Shown: in pieces, positions 8,998-17,692 of the stretch
Layout of the letters: each line of letters starts with the position of its first letter
Numbering within the stretch: position 1 is the stretch's first letter
NCBI RefSeq assembly: GCF_016427565.1
Contig: NZ_JAELXT010000002.1
Location: forward strand, 333,023-397,022
Length of the DNA: 64,000 nucleotides
From: Microvirga splendida
GTDB taxonomy: Bacteria; Pseudomonadota; Alphaproteobacteria; Rhizobiales; Beijerinckiaceae
Direction of reading: 5' to 3'
The notes under the pieces: generated by a model
Database searches by the model: none
What the model was told of the DNA's origin: nothing
Seen by the model: the letters and a program-made list of their open reading frames with translations, nothing else
Position numbers and translations under genes: made by a program

Positions 8998-9109
8998 GGG
9001 CAGCTTCCTTGGGATGGGGCGAACAGGCATGGCCCGTTCGCCCGCTCAAGGCAAGCGCCGAAGTTGTCTCATGACAAAAGGCAAAGAGTTCGATCGAAAC
9101 CGGTGATGA

Positions 9110-9544
9110 TTAGAGGCTGCGCCCGGTCTTCATCAGGTCGCGGATTTCGGTGAGCAGCTTCACGTCGGCCGGCACTTCGGGCGGCTTGTCGGCCGTGCCG
9201 GTCTTCGCGTCCTCCGTGCGGCGCAGGCGGTTCATGCCCTTGACCAGCAGGAACAGGATCCAGGCGATGATGATGAAGTTGATGGCAGCGGTGATGAAGC
9301 TCCCCCAGGCGAGCACGGCTCCCTGGTTCTTGGCTTCCTCGAGGGAGGCCGCCGTCACGTCGCCCGACAGGGCCGTGAAGTAGTTCGAGAAGTCGAGCCC
9401 GCCGGTGACGGCCCCGACGACGGGCATGAAGATGTCGCCCACCAGCGAATCCACGATCTTGCTGAAGGCAGCCCCGATGATGATGCCGATGGCCAGATCG
9501 ACCACGTTGCCGCGAAGGGCAAATTGCTTGAACTCGTTCCACAT
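9110..9544 (-). CDS. mscL: Large-conductance mechanosensitive channel
   Basis: A 144-residue MscL, the normal family length. The cytoplasmic N-terminal helix and pore-lining TM1 are visible in [20 protein letters not shown], the periplasmic loop follows, TM2 is [17 protein letters not shown], and a charged C-terminal bundle ends [12 protein letters not shown]. MscL forms a homopentameric emergency valve in the inner membrane that opens under osmotic downshock. It stands alone between the aminotransferase and VOC genes. Confidence 0.96.
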   Translation of the reverse strand: MWNEFKQFALRGNVVDLAIGIIIGAAFSKIVDSLVGDIFMPVVGAVTGGLDFSNYFTALSGDVTAASLEEAKNQGAVLAWGSFITAAINFIIIAWILFLLVKGMNRLRRTEDAKTGTADKPPEVPADVKLLTEIRDLMKTGRSL

Positions 9545-9601
9545 GGCCGGACCTCCTCCTGCTTGGCTGCCAAGCTTAAGCTGTCCGGCAACGGAGTTTC
9601 G

Positions 9602-10096
9602 TCAAGCGGTGCGGCTGGCGAGCAGGTTCTGCAGGTCCAGCCGGCGGGTGACCATCTGGAGTTCGCCCTCAGACGTTCTCGGCCACTGATCCAGCGGCCG
9701 GTCCACGTAGAGCTCGATGCCGTTGCCGTCGGGATCGCTCAGGTAGAGCGCCTCGCTCACTCCGTGGTCGCTCGCGCCCTGCAGCGGGATCCCGGCCTCG
9801 ACGAGCCGGTAGAGCGCATCGACCAGGGCCGCCCGCGTCGGATAGAGGATCGCCACATGGTAGAGCCCCGTGGTGCCGGGAGGCGGCGGGGAGCCGCCCT
9901 GGCTCTCCCAGGTGTTCAGGCCGATGTGGTGGTGATAGCCCCCGGCCGACACGAAGGCGGCCTGGGTGCCGTAGCGCTGCATCAGCTCGAAACCGAGAAC
10001 GCCGCAATAGAAGGCGAGAGCGCGCTCGAGATCCGCCACCTTCAGGTGGACATGGCCGATCCTGACGCCGGGGTCGATGGGCCGAGGGTTCGTCAT
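9602..10096 (-). CDS. VOC-family (glyoxalase/extradiol dioxygenase-like) protein
   Basis: A 164-residue vicinal-oxygen-chelate protein with two beta-alpha-beta-beta-beta modules. Likely metal ligands are the His in IGHVHLKVADLERAL, the HHHIGLNTWES cluster, GLYHVAILYP and the Glu in DGNGIELYVD, as in catechol 2,3-dioxygenase-like proteins. The start at 10096 was chosen for its AAGGAGAC ribosome site; it lies 11 bases after the DoxX stop, so the two are probably cotranscribed. Pairing with DoxX is frequent in proteobacteria, but the substrate is not known. Confidence 0.85.
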   Translation of the reverse strand: MTNPRPIDPGVRIGHVHLKVADLERALAFYCGVLGFELMQRYGTQAAFVSAGGYHHHIGLNTWESQGGSPPPPGTTGLYHVAILYPTRAALVDALYRLVEAGIPLQGASDHGVSEALYLSDPDGNGIELYVDRPLDQWPRTSEGELQMVTRRLDLQNLLASRTA

Positions 10097-10107
10097 CGCC
10101 GTCTCCT

Positions 10108-10542
10108 TCAGGCGGAACGCGTGGACAACGCGGGAGCAGCCTTGGCCGATCCGCCCTGAAGGGCGAATGCGCCATTGCCGAGCAGGGCCTGAGCCGCAAG
10201 AGCCGCGATCCAGAAAGCGAGGAATTCCCAGCCGCCGTTCGGGTTGCTGAAGAAGAAGCCGGCCTTGCCGTGAACGAACATGATGGCGCCGAGGAGGATT
10301 GGGATCAGGGCCAAGGACACCCAACGGGTGAACAGGCCGAGGATCAGGGCAATGCCGCCGACTGCTTCCGCCGCGATGGTGAGGTAAGCCAGCGCCGGGG
10401 GCAGGCCGAGGCTGCCGAAGAACTGGGCGGCGCCGGCAGGCGTGAACACGAAGAACTTCAGGCCGGCATGGGCCAGGAACAGGACGCCGAGCGTGATGCG
10501 CAGGATCAGCGCGGCGTAGGGAGCGGTGCGGGTGTCAATCAT
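10108..10542 (-). CDS. DoxX-family membrane protein
   Basis: A 144-residue protein with four hydrophobic helices. The DoxX signature LILRITLGVLFLAHAGLKF opens the protein, followed by FFGSLGLPPALAYLTIAAE and a third helix with GGIALILGLFTRW. Members are inner-membrane proteins linked to redox or thiol stress in some bacteria. It is transcribed with the VOC gene and divergently from the LysR regulator 100 bases away, which probably controls both. Confidence 0.88.
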   Translation of the reverse strand: MIDTRTAPYAALILRITLGVLFLAHAGLKFFVFTPAGAAQFFGSLGLPPALAYLTIAAEAVGGIALILGLFTRWVSLALIPILLGAIMFVHGKAGFFFSNPNGGWEFLAFWIAALAAQALLGNGAFALQGGSAKAAPALSTRSA

Positions 10543-10615
10543 CGAGAATCTCCTGAATGGTCCTCCGATATGACTTCAAACCCGCGACGTGATAATCCCA
10601 GCACTGGAATATCAA

Positions 10616-10634
10616 CTCACACCGAGAGAGTGAG
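10616..10634. promoter_or_regulatory. Inverted repeat CTCAC-N9-GTGAG in the doxX/LysR divergent promoter
   Basis: A perfect 5+5 dyad lies in the 100-base gap between the divergent DoxX and LysR genes, nine bases before the LysR start codon. A site here would suit autorepression by the LysR-type protein and control of doxX-VOC. The assignment rests on position and symmetry only. Confidence 0.45.
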
Positions 10635-10642
10635 ATCATCCC

Positions 10643-11557
10643 ATGCTCGACCGGGTCACCAGCATGCAGGTCTTCGTCCGGGTCGCTGCGCTCGGCAGCT
10701 TCTCGGCGGCCGCACGGGCGCTCAATCTCTCCCAGACCATGGTCACAAAGCATGTGGCGGCCCTCGAGGAGAGGCTCGGGGTCAAGCTGCTGCACCGCTC
10801 CACCCGCAGGCTGGTGCTGACGGAGGGCGGCCGCTCCTATCTGGCGGCCTGCGAGCGCATCCTGGCCGAGATCGAGGAGGCGGAGGCCTCCGCCAGCCTC
10901 GACCGGATCGAGCCGAGAGGGACATTGCGGCTCAACGTGCCCCTCACCTTCGGCTTCCGCCATATCGCCCCGGCCCTGCCTGAATTCACCCGTCTTCACC
11001 CGGCCGTCTCGTTCGATCTCGGCCTCGCTGACCGCTTCGTGGATCTCATCGAGGAGGGGTGGGATCTGGCGATCCGGATCGGGCGGCTGAAGGATTCGAC
11101 CCTTGTGGCCCGACGCCTTGCCCTCTGCCGCACGGTGGTCTGCGCCGCCCCTTCCTATCTGAAGGAGCATGGGACCCCGGAAACCCTCGACGACCTCGCC
11201 CGGCACAACTGCCTGGGCTACACCCTGCCGAGCACCATCGGGGCGAACCGCTGGACCTTCGGCCAGGACGGCGAGACCGTCGTGCCGGTGCAGGGCAACC
11301 TTCGCGCCAACAACGGCGACGCCCTGCTCGCTGCAGCCGTCGCCGGACAGGGGCTGATCTATCAGCCCACCTTCATCGTCGGCGATTGCCTGCGCGACGG
11401 CCGCCTCGTGCGCGTGCTCGGCGGCTATCCGACCTACCAGCCCGGCATTCATGCCGTCATGCCCTCCGGTCGCCAGGCCCCGGCCAAGGTGCGCGCCTTC
11501 ATCGAATTCCTGGCCCGGCGCTTTGCGCCGGAGCCCGAATGGGACCGGGGCCTGTGA
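10643..11557 (+). CDS. LysR-type transcriptional regulator
   Basis: A 304-residue LysR-family protein. The N-terminal winged helix-turn-helix is typical (FVRVAALGSFSAAARALNLS, recognition helix region MVTKHVAALEERLGVKLL, then HRSTRRLVLTEGG). The effector-binding domain starts near residue 92 (GTLRLNVPLTFG) and has RIGRLKDSTLVARRLA and the C-terminal PTFIVGDCLRDGRLV, closest to the DmlR/CrgA-like subgroup. It faces away from doxX-VOC, the classic layout for a LysR protein and its target operon. Confidence 0.92.
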   Translation: MLDRVTSMQVFVRVAALGSFSAAARALNLSQTMVTKHVAALEERLGVKLLHRSTRRLVLTEGGRSYLAACERILAEIEEAEASASLDRIEPRGTLRLNVPLTFGFRHIAPALPEFTRLHPAVSFDLGLADRFVDLIEEGWDLAIRIGRLKDSTLVARRLALCRTVVCAAPSYLKEHGTPETLDDLARHNCLGYTLPSTIGANRWTFGQDGETVVPVQGNLRANNGDALLAAAVAGQGLIYQPTFIVGDCLRDGRLVRVLGGYPTYQPGIHAVMPSGRQAPAKVRAFIEFLARRFAPEPEWDRGL

Positions 11558-11581
11558 TCAGCTGATGGTGGCCTTGTTATC

Positions 11582-11596
11582 CTTTAGCGGCTAAAG
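11582..11596. promoter_or_regulatory. 15-base palindrome CTTTAGCGGCTAAAG upstream of the hybrid kinase
   Basis: Seven-base arms around a single G form a perfect palindrome 33 bases before the start codon of the symporter-like hybrid kinase, in the 72-base gap after the LysR gene. Its size and position suit a repressor or activator half-site pair near the promoter. No known operator was recognised. Confidence 0.45.
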
Positions 11597-11629
11597 CTAA
11601 TCGACGTCTGTTTTCGAGGGTTCACGCCT

Positions 11630-14600
11630 ATGGTCGCCACCTGGGCCGTCGTGTTGTCGGCACTGGTCTATCTCTGCTTCCTGTTCACCGTGGCCTATTG
11701 GGGCGACAACTGGGGGCGGCGCTTCGTTCAGGGGCCGGCCCGCTCCACCATCGCGGCCCTCGCGCTCGCGGTCTATTGCACGTCCTGGACGTTCTTCGGA
11801 TCGGTCGGGCTTGCGAGCCATTCGGGCTTCGACTTCCTCGCCATCTATATCGGCCCGATCCTGGTGATCGGCTTAGGGTTCCCGCTCGTCGCCCGGGTGG
11901 TGCGGGTGGCGAAGACCCAGAACATCTCCTCCATCGCCGACTTCGTCGCCGCCCGCTACGGCAAGAGCGAGCGCGTGGCGGCCCTGGTGAGCCTCATCGC
12001 CCTCGTGGGCTCCGTGCCCTACATCGCCTTGCAGCTCAAAGCGGTCGCGTCGTCGCTCGACGTGTTCCTGACGGCAGCCAACGGCGAGTCCCTGACCCAA
12101 TTGCCGTTCCTCGGCGATCTCGCCCTTGTGGTCGCGCTCGTCCTGGCGGGCTTCGCCGTCGCCTTCGGCACGCGCCACACGGATGCGACCGCGCACCAGA
12201 ATGGCCTTCTGCTGGCCATCTCCATCGAATCCCTGGTGAAGCTGGTCGCCTTCCTGATCATCGGCGGCTACATCACCTTCGTGATGTTCGACGGCTATGG
12301 CGACATCGTCCAGCGCCTCGACGCGCAGGGCACCACCTCCGCCCTGATGGAGCGGACATCGGGCTTCGGCAGCTACATCACGCTCATCCTGCTCTCGACC
12401 TGCGCCACGCTTCTGCTGCCGCGCCAGTTCCATGTCACCGTGGTCGAGAACCACGACAACGCGGACCTGAAGCGCGCCGCCTGGCTGTTCCCGCTCTACC
12501 TCATCCTCATCAATCTCTTCGTCATTCCCGTCGCCCTGGCAGGCATGGCGGCCTTTCCCGAGGGGACCATCGACCGGGACATGACGGTGCTCGCGCTGCC
12601 GCTCATGGACAATGCCGGCACGCTCGCGGTGATCGCGTTCCTCGGCGGCTTCTCCGCGGCCACCGCCATGGTCATCGTCGATTCCGTCGCCGTGGCGGTG
12701 ATGATCTCGAACCATCTCGTCATGCCCATCGTCCTGCGGCGGCGCGCCTTCGCGGGCATCGACCCCGGCGGCTTCGTCATCGGCGTACGGCGTGTCTCCA
12801 TCGTCGTGGTGATCCTGCTGGGCTATGCCTACTACCGCGCGTCGGGAGAGGCAGCGCTCGCGGCCATCGGGCTCCTGTCCTTCGCCGCCATCGCCCAGGT
12901 GGCGCCTGCATTCCTCGGCGGCCTCATCTGGTCGCGCGGCACGGCGCTCGGCGCCAGCGTCGGCCTTGTGGTCGGCTTCACCACCTGGGCCTACACGCTT
13001 CTTCTGCCGAGCCTCGTCTGGGACGGCGTGTTCTGGTCGGACGTGGTGGTCACGGGCCCGTTCGGCATCACGGCCCTGAAGCCCACATCCCTGTTCGGGG
13101 TCGATCTGCCTCAGCTCACCCATGGCGTCGTCTGGAGCCTAACGCTGAACATCCTGTGCTACGTCGCCTTCTCCCTGTGGCGGCCGGTCACGGCCATGGA
13201 GCAGATCCAGGCCAACGTGTTCCTCGGCGAGGCCGCGGCTTCCGCGACACCGAGCTTCCGCCTGTTCCGCGCCAGCGTGAGCGTCGGCGAGCTGCGCGCC
13301 ACCGTCGCGCGCTATCTCGGCGAGGAGCGCACGTCCCGTTCGTTCGAAGGGTTCGCCCACAGCCGGGGCCAGAGCCTGGACACCCGCGCCGAGGCGGATA
13401 TCCATCTCCTGCGCTATGCGGAGCACCTTCTGGCCTCGGCCATCGGCACCGCCTCCTCGCGCCTTGCCCTGTCGCTGCTGCTGCGCCGCCGCACCGTCTC
13501 CACGGAAGCCGCCCTCAAGCTGCTCGACGATGCATCGGCGGCGATCCAGCACAGCCGCGATCTTCTCCAGCATGCCCTCAATTATGCCAAGCAGGGCATC
13601 ACGGTGATCGACAGCGACCTGCGTCTGCTGGCGTGGAACCAGGCCTTTCTCGACCTCTACGACATGCCGCCCAACTTCGTGCAGGTCGGGATCGGCATGG
13701 AGCAGATCGTACGCTACAACGCCTCGCGCGGCTCCTACGGGCCCGGCAAGATCGAGGATCTCGTGGCGGCACGCCTCCATTCCTTCCGCCACGATGTGGA
13801 GCCGGTGCGCCTCAGGCTCTATCCCTCCGGCAAGGTGATCGAGATCCGCTCGAACCTTCTGCCCGACGGCGGCCACGTGACCACCTACACGGACGTCACC
13901 GAGACCGTTCTGGCCGAAGAGGCGAGCCGTCGCGCCAACGAGACCCTGGAGCAGCGGGTGCGCGAGCGGACCGAGGAACTCACGCGCCTCAACGAGGCTC
14001 TCCGGAACGCCAAGGCGGAGGCTGACGAGGCCAACATTTCCAAGACGCGCTTCCTCGCCGCCGCCTCGCACGACATCCTGCAGCCGCTCAACGCGGCGCG
14101 CCTCTATGCCACGTCGCTCGTGGAGCGGGACCGCGAAGCCGGCGACGGAACGCTGGCCGAGAACATCGATGCATCGCTGGATGCCGTCGAGGAGATCCTT
14201 ACCGCTATTCTCGACATCTCACGTCTCGATACGGGCGCCATGAAGCCGCAATGGTCGAGCTTCCGCATCGACGAGATGTTCCGCCAGCTGCAGCGCGAGT
14301 TCGAGCCTGTCGCGAAGGCCAAGAACCTGAAGCTCACCTTCGTCCCCTCCTCCCTGACGGTGCGCTCCGACCGGCGCCTCATGCGCCGCCTGCTGCAGAA
14401 CCTGATCTCCAACGCGATCAAGTACACGCCTGCTGGGCGCGTGCTCGTCGGCGGGCGCCGGCGCGCCGGGCATCTCGTTCTCGAGGTCTGGGACACCGGC
14501 CTCGGCATTCCGACCTCCAAGCAGCGTGTGGTCTTCCGCGAATTCCAGCGCCTGGACCAGGGCATGAAGGTTGCGCGGGGCCTAGGGCTTGGCCTCTCCA

Positions 14601-15139
14601 TCGTCGAGCGCATCGGCCGCGTGCTCAAGCACCCGATCACGCTCAACTCCGAGGTCGGGCGCGGTTCGGTCTTCCGGGTCGAGGTGCCCGTGGTGGCGGC
14701 TCTGCCGGCCACGGCCGCAGCGCCCGAGCCGCCGAAAGCTCCGGCGACCGTGCTGTCGGGCCTGCGCGTGCTGGTCATCGACAACGAGCCCGCCATCCTG
14801 GAGGGCATGCGTCTTCTGCTCACGGGATGGGGGTGCGAGGTCTGGACGGCGTCGGATCTCGAGACGGCCCATCAGGCGCTGCGCACGCACAAGGGGCTGC
14901 CCGAAGTCATCATCGCCGATTACCACCTCGACGACACGGACGGGCTGGAGCTGATCAAGGCCCTGCGGTGGAAGACGCAGGTCGACACGCCCGCCGTGCT
15001 CGTGACGGCCGACCGCACGCCGGCCGTGCGCGAGGCCGCCGCGGCCATGAACATCCACGTTCTCAACAAGCCGCTGAAGCCTGCGGCCTTCCGGGCGCTG
15101 CTGACCCAATGGCGGGCCACCCGGGTGGCGGCGGAATAA
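11630..15139 (+). CDS. Symporter-domain hybrid sensor histidine kinase (CbrA-like with receiver)
   Basis: A 1169-residue inner-membrane sensor. Residues about 1-510 form a sodium:solute symporter-like domain of about 13 helices (early TSWTFFGSVGLASHSGFDF; later TFVMFDGYGD). A linker with SVGELRATVARYL resembles the STAC-type connector, then a PAS domain starts near 645 (GITVIDSDLRLLAWN). A short coiled coil leads to the HisKA box ASHDILQPLNAARLY (phospho-His near 816), the ATPase lobe (NLISNAIKYTP, DTGLGIP, GLGLGLSIVERI) and a receiver domain from about 1043 (LVIDNEPA, acceptor Asp in IADYHLDD, Lys in LNKPLKP). CbrA-type kinases couple solute transport or binding to carbon-nitrogen control. 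No separate response regulator lies beside it. Confidence 0.93.
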   Translation: MVATWAVVLSALVYLCFLFTVAYWGDNWGRRFVQGPARSTIAALALAVYCTSWTFFGSVGLASHSGFDFLAIYIGPILVIGLGFPLVARVVRVAKTQNISSIADFVAARYGKSERVAALVSLIALVGSVPYIALQLKAVASSLDVFLTAANGESLTQLPFLGDLALVVALVLAGFAVAFGTRHTDATAHQNGLLLAISIESLVKLVAFLIIGGYITFVMFDGYGDIVQRLDAQGTTSALMERTSGFGSYITLILLSTCATLLLPRQFHVTVVENHDNADLKRAAWLFPLYLILINLFVIPVALAGMAAFPEGTIDRDMTVLALPLMDNAGTLAVIAFLGGFSAATAMVIVDSVAVAVMISNHLVMPIVLRRRAFAGIDPGGFVIGVRRVSIVVVILLGYAYYRASGEAALAAIGLLSFAAIAQVAPAFLGGLIWSRGTALGASVGLVVGFTTWAYTLLLPSLVWDGVFWSDVVVTGPFGITALKPTSLFGVDLPQLTHGVVWSLTLNILCYVAFSLWRPVTAMEQIQANVFLGEAAASATPSFRLFRASVSVGELRATVARYLGEERTSRSFEGFAHSRGQSLDTRAEADIHLLRYAEHLLASAIGTASSRLALSLLLRRRTVSTEAALKLLDDASAAIQHSRDLLQHALNYAKQGITVIDSDLRLLAWNQAFLDLYDMPPNFVQVGIGMEQIVRYNASRGSYGPGKIEDLVAARLHSFRHDVEPVRLRLYPSGKVIEIRSNLLPDGGHVTTYTDVTETVLAEEASRRANETLEQRVRERTEELTRLNEALRNAKAEADEANISKTRFLAAASHDILQPLNAARLYATSLVERDREAGDGTLAENIDASLDAVEEILTAILDISRLDTGAMKPQWSSFRIDEMFRQLQREFEPVAKAKNLKLTFVPSSLTVRSDRRLMRRLLQNLISNAIKYTPAGRVLVGGRRRAGHLVLEVWDTGLGIPTSKQRVVFREFQRLDQGMKVARGLGLGLSIVERIGRVLKHPITLNSEVGRGSVFRVEVPVVAALPATAAAPEPPKAPATVLSGLRVLVIDNEPAILEGMRLLLTGWGCEVWTASDLETAHQALRTHKGLPEVIIADYHLDDTDGLELIKALRWKTQVDTPAVLVTADRTPAVREAAAAMNIHVLNKPLKPAAFRALLTQWRATRVAAE

Positions 15140-15153
15140 AGACGGTTTCCTTC

Positions 15154-15182
15154 GTCATCCCCGGACTTGTTCCGGGGATGAC
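15154..15182. terminator. Perfect hairpin between convergent kinase and racemase genes
   Basis: GTCATCCCCGGA and TCCGGGGATGAC pair in a 12-base stem with a 5-base loop, midway in the 57-base gap between two convergent genes. There is no T-run, so it may act as a bidirectional 3' stabiliser rather than a true intrinsic terminator. The GTCATCCCCGG arm belongs to the same repeat family as the elements at 21277, 29210 and 32812. Confidence 0.6.
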
Positions 15183-15196
15183 GCGAGAGATGCTCC

Positions 15197-15904
15197 TTAC
15201 GGCGTGTTAGCCGACCTCAGCGCCTCATCGACCGCCGCAACGGCATGGATGGTCGTGGTGTCGAACAGCGGCACGGCGCTGTCTTCATCCTTGACGAGCA
15301 GCATGATCTCGGTGCAGCCGAGGATGATGCATTGCGCGCCGCGCTCGATCAGGCGCGCGATAATCTCGCGATAGGCTTGGCGCGACTCCGGCCTGACCTG
15401 CCCGAGCACGAGTTCCTTGTAGATGATCTCATGGACGACCCGACGGTCGTCCTCATCCGGTACGATCACGTCGAGGCCGTGGCGCTGCTGCAGGCGGCCC
15501 TTGTAGAAATCCTGCTCCATGGTGAAGGCGGTGCCGAGGAGACCGACCCGCTCGAAGCCCGAAGCCTTGATCCTCTCGGCCGTGGGATCGGCGATGTGAA
15601 GCAGCGGGATGCTCACCGCCGACGTGATGTCATCCGCCAGGCGATGCATGGTGTTGGTGCAGACGACGATGAAATCCGCTCCGCCGCGCTCCAGCCGGAG
15701 TGCTGCTTCCTTCATCAATTCGGCAAGCTTCTCCCATTCACCGTCGTGCTGGAGCCGCTTGATCTCGTCGAAGTCGAACGAGAACATCAGGCATTGCGCC
15801 GAATGTACGCCGCCGAGCCGCCGGTTCGTCTCCTGGTTGATGATGCGATAATACTCGGCCGAGCTTTCCCAGCTCATGCCGCCGATGAGCCCAATGATCT
15901 TCAT
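15197..15904 (-). CDS. Aspartate/glutamate racemase family protein
   Basis: A 235-residue cofactor-independent racemase of the YgeA/aspartate racemase type. It opens with IGLIGGMSWESSAEYY, a family hallmark, and has both catalytic cysteines: VVCTNTMH near residue 83 and ILGCTEIMLL near 197. The DFDEIKRLQHDGEW segment fits the substrate loop. Such enzymes interconvert L- and D-aspartate or other amino acids in the cytoplasm. It follows the DsbA-fold isomerase gene by nine bases and ends the run of minus-strand genes from the beta-oxidation cluster. Confidence 0.9.
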   Translation of the reverse strand: MKIIGLIGGMSWESSAEYYRIINQETNRRLGGVHSAQCLMFSFDFDEIKRLQHDGEWEKLAELMKEAALRLERGGADFIVVCTNTMHRLADDITSAVSIPLLHIADPTAERIKASGFERVGLLGTAFTMEQDFYKGRLQQRHGLDVIVPDEDDRRVVHEIIYKELVLGQVRPESRQAYREIIARLIERGAQCIILGCTEIMLLVKDEDSAVPLFDTTTIHAVAAVDEALRSANTP

Positions 15905-15913
15905 CGCGGACCT

Positions 15914-16537
15914 TTATGGATTGGGCGTGTAGGGAGCGCGGCCGCTCGCAAGCGCATCGTCGAGCAGGTCGAGCCTGTCCTGACCCCAGAACACCTCGCC
16001 GTCGAGCACATAGGCCGGGGAGCCGAAGACATCGCCCGCCACGGCGTTCTCGAGGTTGAGCGCATAGATCGCCTCGGTGGTGCTGCCGGTGGCCACGTCC
16101 ATCAGCGTGGACGAGTCGAAGCCGGCCTGCTCCGCCAGTTCCGTGAGGACCAGCGGGTCGGCGAGGTTGCGCTCCTCCTCCCAGATTGCCGCGTAGGCCC
16201 GGCGCAGGAAGGGATCCGGGCTCTTGCCGGAGGCATTGATGGCGATCACGAAACGGTCCGCGAGGTTCACGTCGAAGGGCCAGTGCTTCGGGGTGATGTT
16301 GAAGGACAGCCCGCGCTTCTCGCGCCAGCGCTGGAGTTCCAGAATCCGGTAGCGCTGGCGGGCCGGATGGCGCTGGGGCAGCGGCAGGCCGCCGGTTTCC
16401 GCGAAGACACGGCCGAGAAAGACCGGCTTGTAATTGACCTCGACGCCGTGCCTCTGGACGATTTCCATGAAGGGCGCATGGCCGATATAGGCCCAGGGGC
16501 TCACGAGGGAGAAGTAATAGTCGATGATGCGGGGCAT
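15914..16537 (-). CDS. 2-hydroxychromene-2-carboxylate isomerase family (DsbA/kappa-GST fold) protein
   Basis: A 207-residue thioredoxin-fold protein. It begins IIDYYFSLVSPWAYIGH, where the Ser replaces the CxxC active site as in HCCA isomerases and kappa glutathione transferases. A helical insertion follows, then VFGSPAYVLDGEVFWGQDRL with the cis-Pro that contacts glutathione, and a final DLLDDAL helix. These enzymes perform glutathione-dependent cis-trans isomerisation in aromatic degradation, or act in glutathione detoxification. No naphthalene-type genes are nearby, so a specific pathway role is unsupported. Confidence 0.88.
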   Translation of the reverse strand: MPRIIDYYFSLVSPWAYIGHAPFMEIVQRHGVEVNYKPVFLGRVFAETGGLPLPQRHPARQRYRILELQRWREKRGLSFNITPKHWPFDVNLADRFVIAINASGKSPDPFLRRAYAAIWEEERNLADPLVLTELAEQAGFDSSTLMDVATGSTTEAIYALNLENAVAGDVFGSPAYVLDGEVFWGQDRLDLLDDALASGRAPYTPNP

Positions 16538-16589
16538 GGGTCCGATTCGGGGTTGGCAGGCCGGAGCGGCGATGCTCCAGCTTGAACCA

Positions 16590-17138
16590 TCAGGCCGCGC
16601 TCTTCAACGTCTCTTCCGCCATGAGGAAGGCTTCGACCTCGGGGGCCGCGACCGGCGTCTCCGCCTGCACGCCGATCTCGCCGAGAAGGCGCTCCATGGG
16701 GACGAAGCGCCGCTCCTTTCGGTCGTAGAGCCCTGCCCGCACGAGGGCGATGGCATTGAGGATGGGGCTGCCGTCCTTGTTCCGGGAAACGAGCCGGTGC
16801 TCCATGACCACATGGCTGTCCGACCAGGTGAGGATCCGCGTCTCCATCGTGAAGGCACGGAAAGGCTTCAACTCCCGCCGGAACCGGATCTGCCCTGCGG
16901 CCACCACGGGCACCCAGCCGTGCTTGAGAATGGGCCGCCACAGGCCGGAGCGGATCATGATGTCGGTGCGGCCGAGATCCATGAGCGTCCAGTAGCGTCC
17001 GTTGTTCATGTGCAGCGAGGTGTCGAGATCGTGCGGCCATACGCGGAAGGTCAGGCGCGACACGTCCCTTACCGGATTCAGCTTCGGCCGGACGAAGGAT
17101 GCGATGATGAGGTGGAGAACGCGAAGCCAGAGGTTCAT
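16590..17138 (-). CDS. Hot-dog fold thioesterase (4HBT/THEM6-like)
   Basis: A 182-residue hot-dog protein. The catalytic-region motif DLDTSLHMNNGRYWTLMDLG matches the 4-hydroxybenzoyl-CoA thioesterase family and especially the THEM6-like branch, which keeps an N-terminal hydrophobic helix (LWLRVLHLIIASFV here). Start 17138 overlaps the stop codon of the DinB gene as ATGA, implying coupled translation. Lying in the same direction as the beta-oxidation genes, it could hydrolyse acyl-CoA intermediates, but that is inference. Confidence 0.82.
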   Translation of the reverse strand: MNLWLRVLHLIIASFVRPKLNPVRDVSRLTFRVWPHDLDTSLHMNNGRYWTLMDLGRTDIMIRSGLWRPILKHGWVPVVAAGQIRFRRELKPFRAFTMETRILTWSDSHVVMEHRLVSRNKDGSPILNAIALVRAGLYDRKERRFVPMERLLGEIGVQAETPVAAPEVEAFLMAEETLKSAA

Positions 17139-17644
17139 GTGAGGCCGATCCCGGTCTGCCGTTGGTACGGGAGGAGATCGAGGGAAGGCGCCTCGAGGCC
17201 GAAGCCTGTCAACAGGCAATGCACCTGCCCGCGATGGTGGGTCTGATGGTTGAAGAAATGCGCAAGGGCCGGTGCCAGAGGCTGCTCGACATCCGTTGGG
17301 TTCGTGATCGTCCGGTAACGGAAGCGACCCACGAGATCGGCTTCGGAGAGACCATGGACATAAGCGACGATCCGCTCGTCCTCCTGCTTCCGCGCCGCAC
17401 GAAGCTCGGCGAAGTCCTCGAACAGAATGGCATCGAGCCGGTTCGGCGCCTCGCCCTCGCCTGTGAACCGCCTCATCCAGATGCGGTCGGCAACGAGAAG
17501 ATGGTTGAGGGTGCCGTGAACCGATTTGAAGAACGCCCCGCGATCGGCGCGATAATCCGCATCGGGCAATTGCGCGGCAACCTCATAGAGACGCTCGTTG
17601 CACCAGGCATTGTAGCCCGCCATCATGGCGAAGTGCTGTTTCAT
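17135..17644 (-). CDS. DinB-family four-helix protein
   Basis: A 169-residue DinB/YfiT-like four-helix bundle. Likely metal ligands are the His in GTLNHLLVADRIW and the two in FFNHQTHHRGQVHCLL, a typical DinB motif. Members are damage-inducible or thiol-transfer metalloproteins of mostly unknown substrate; no LexA box is visible upstream here. It follows fadB by 48 bases and overlaps the thioesterase start by four. Confidence 0.87.
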   Translation of the reverse strand: MKQHFAMMAGYNAWCNERLYEVAAQLPDADYRADRGAFFKSVHGTLNHLLVADRIWMRRFTGEGEAPNRLDAILFEDFAELRAARKQEDERIVAYVHGLSEADLVGRFRYRTITNPTDVEQPLAPALAHFFNHQTHHRGQVHCLLTGFGLEAPSLDLLPYQRQTGIGLT

Positions 17645-17659
17645 GCAGTTCCCCCTTAT

Positions 17660-17685
17660 GCCCTCTCCCCTTTGCGGGAGAGGGC
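17660..17685. repeat. Hairpin GCCCTCTCCC-N6-GGGAGAGGGC between fadB and dinB
   Basis: A perfect ten-base stem with a six-base loop lies seven bases downstream of the fadB stop and 15 bases before the dinB start. There is no T-run. The arms match the CCTCTCCC/GGGAGAGG part of the larger repeat at 34944, so it is probably a short member of that repeat family, able to act as an attenuator or mRNA stabiliser. Confidence 0.65.
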
Positions 17686-17692
17686 TATTAGG

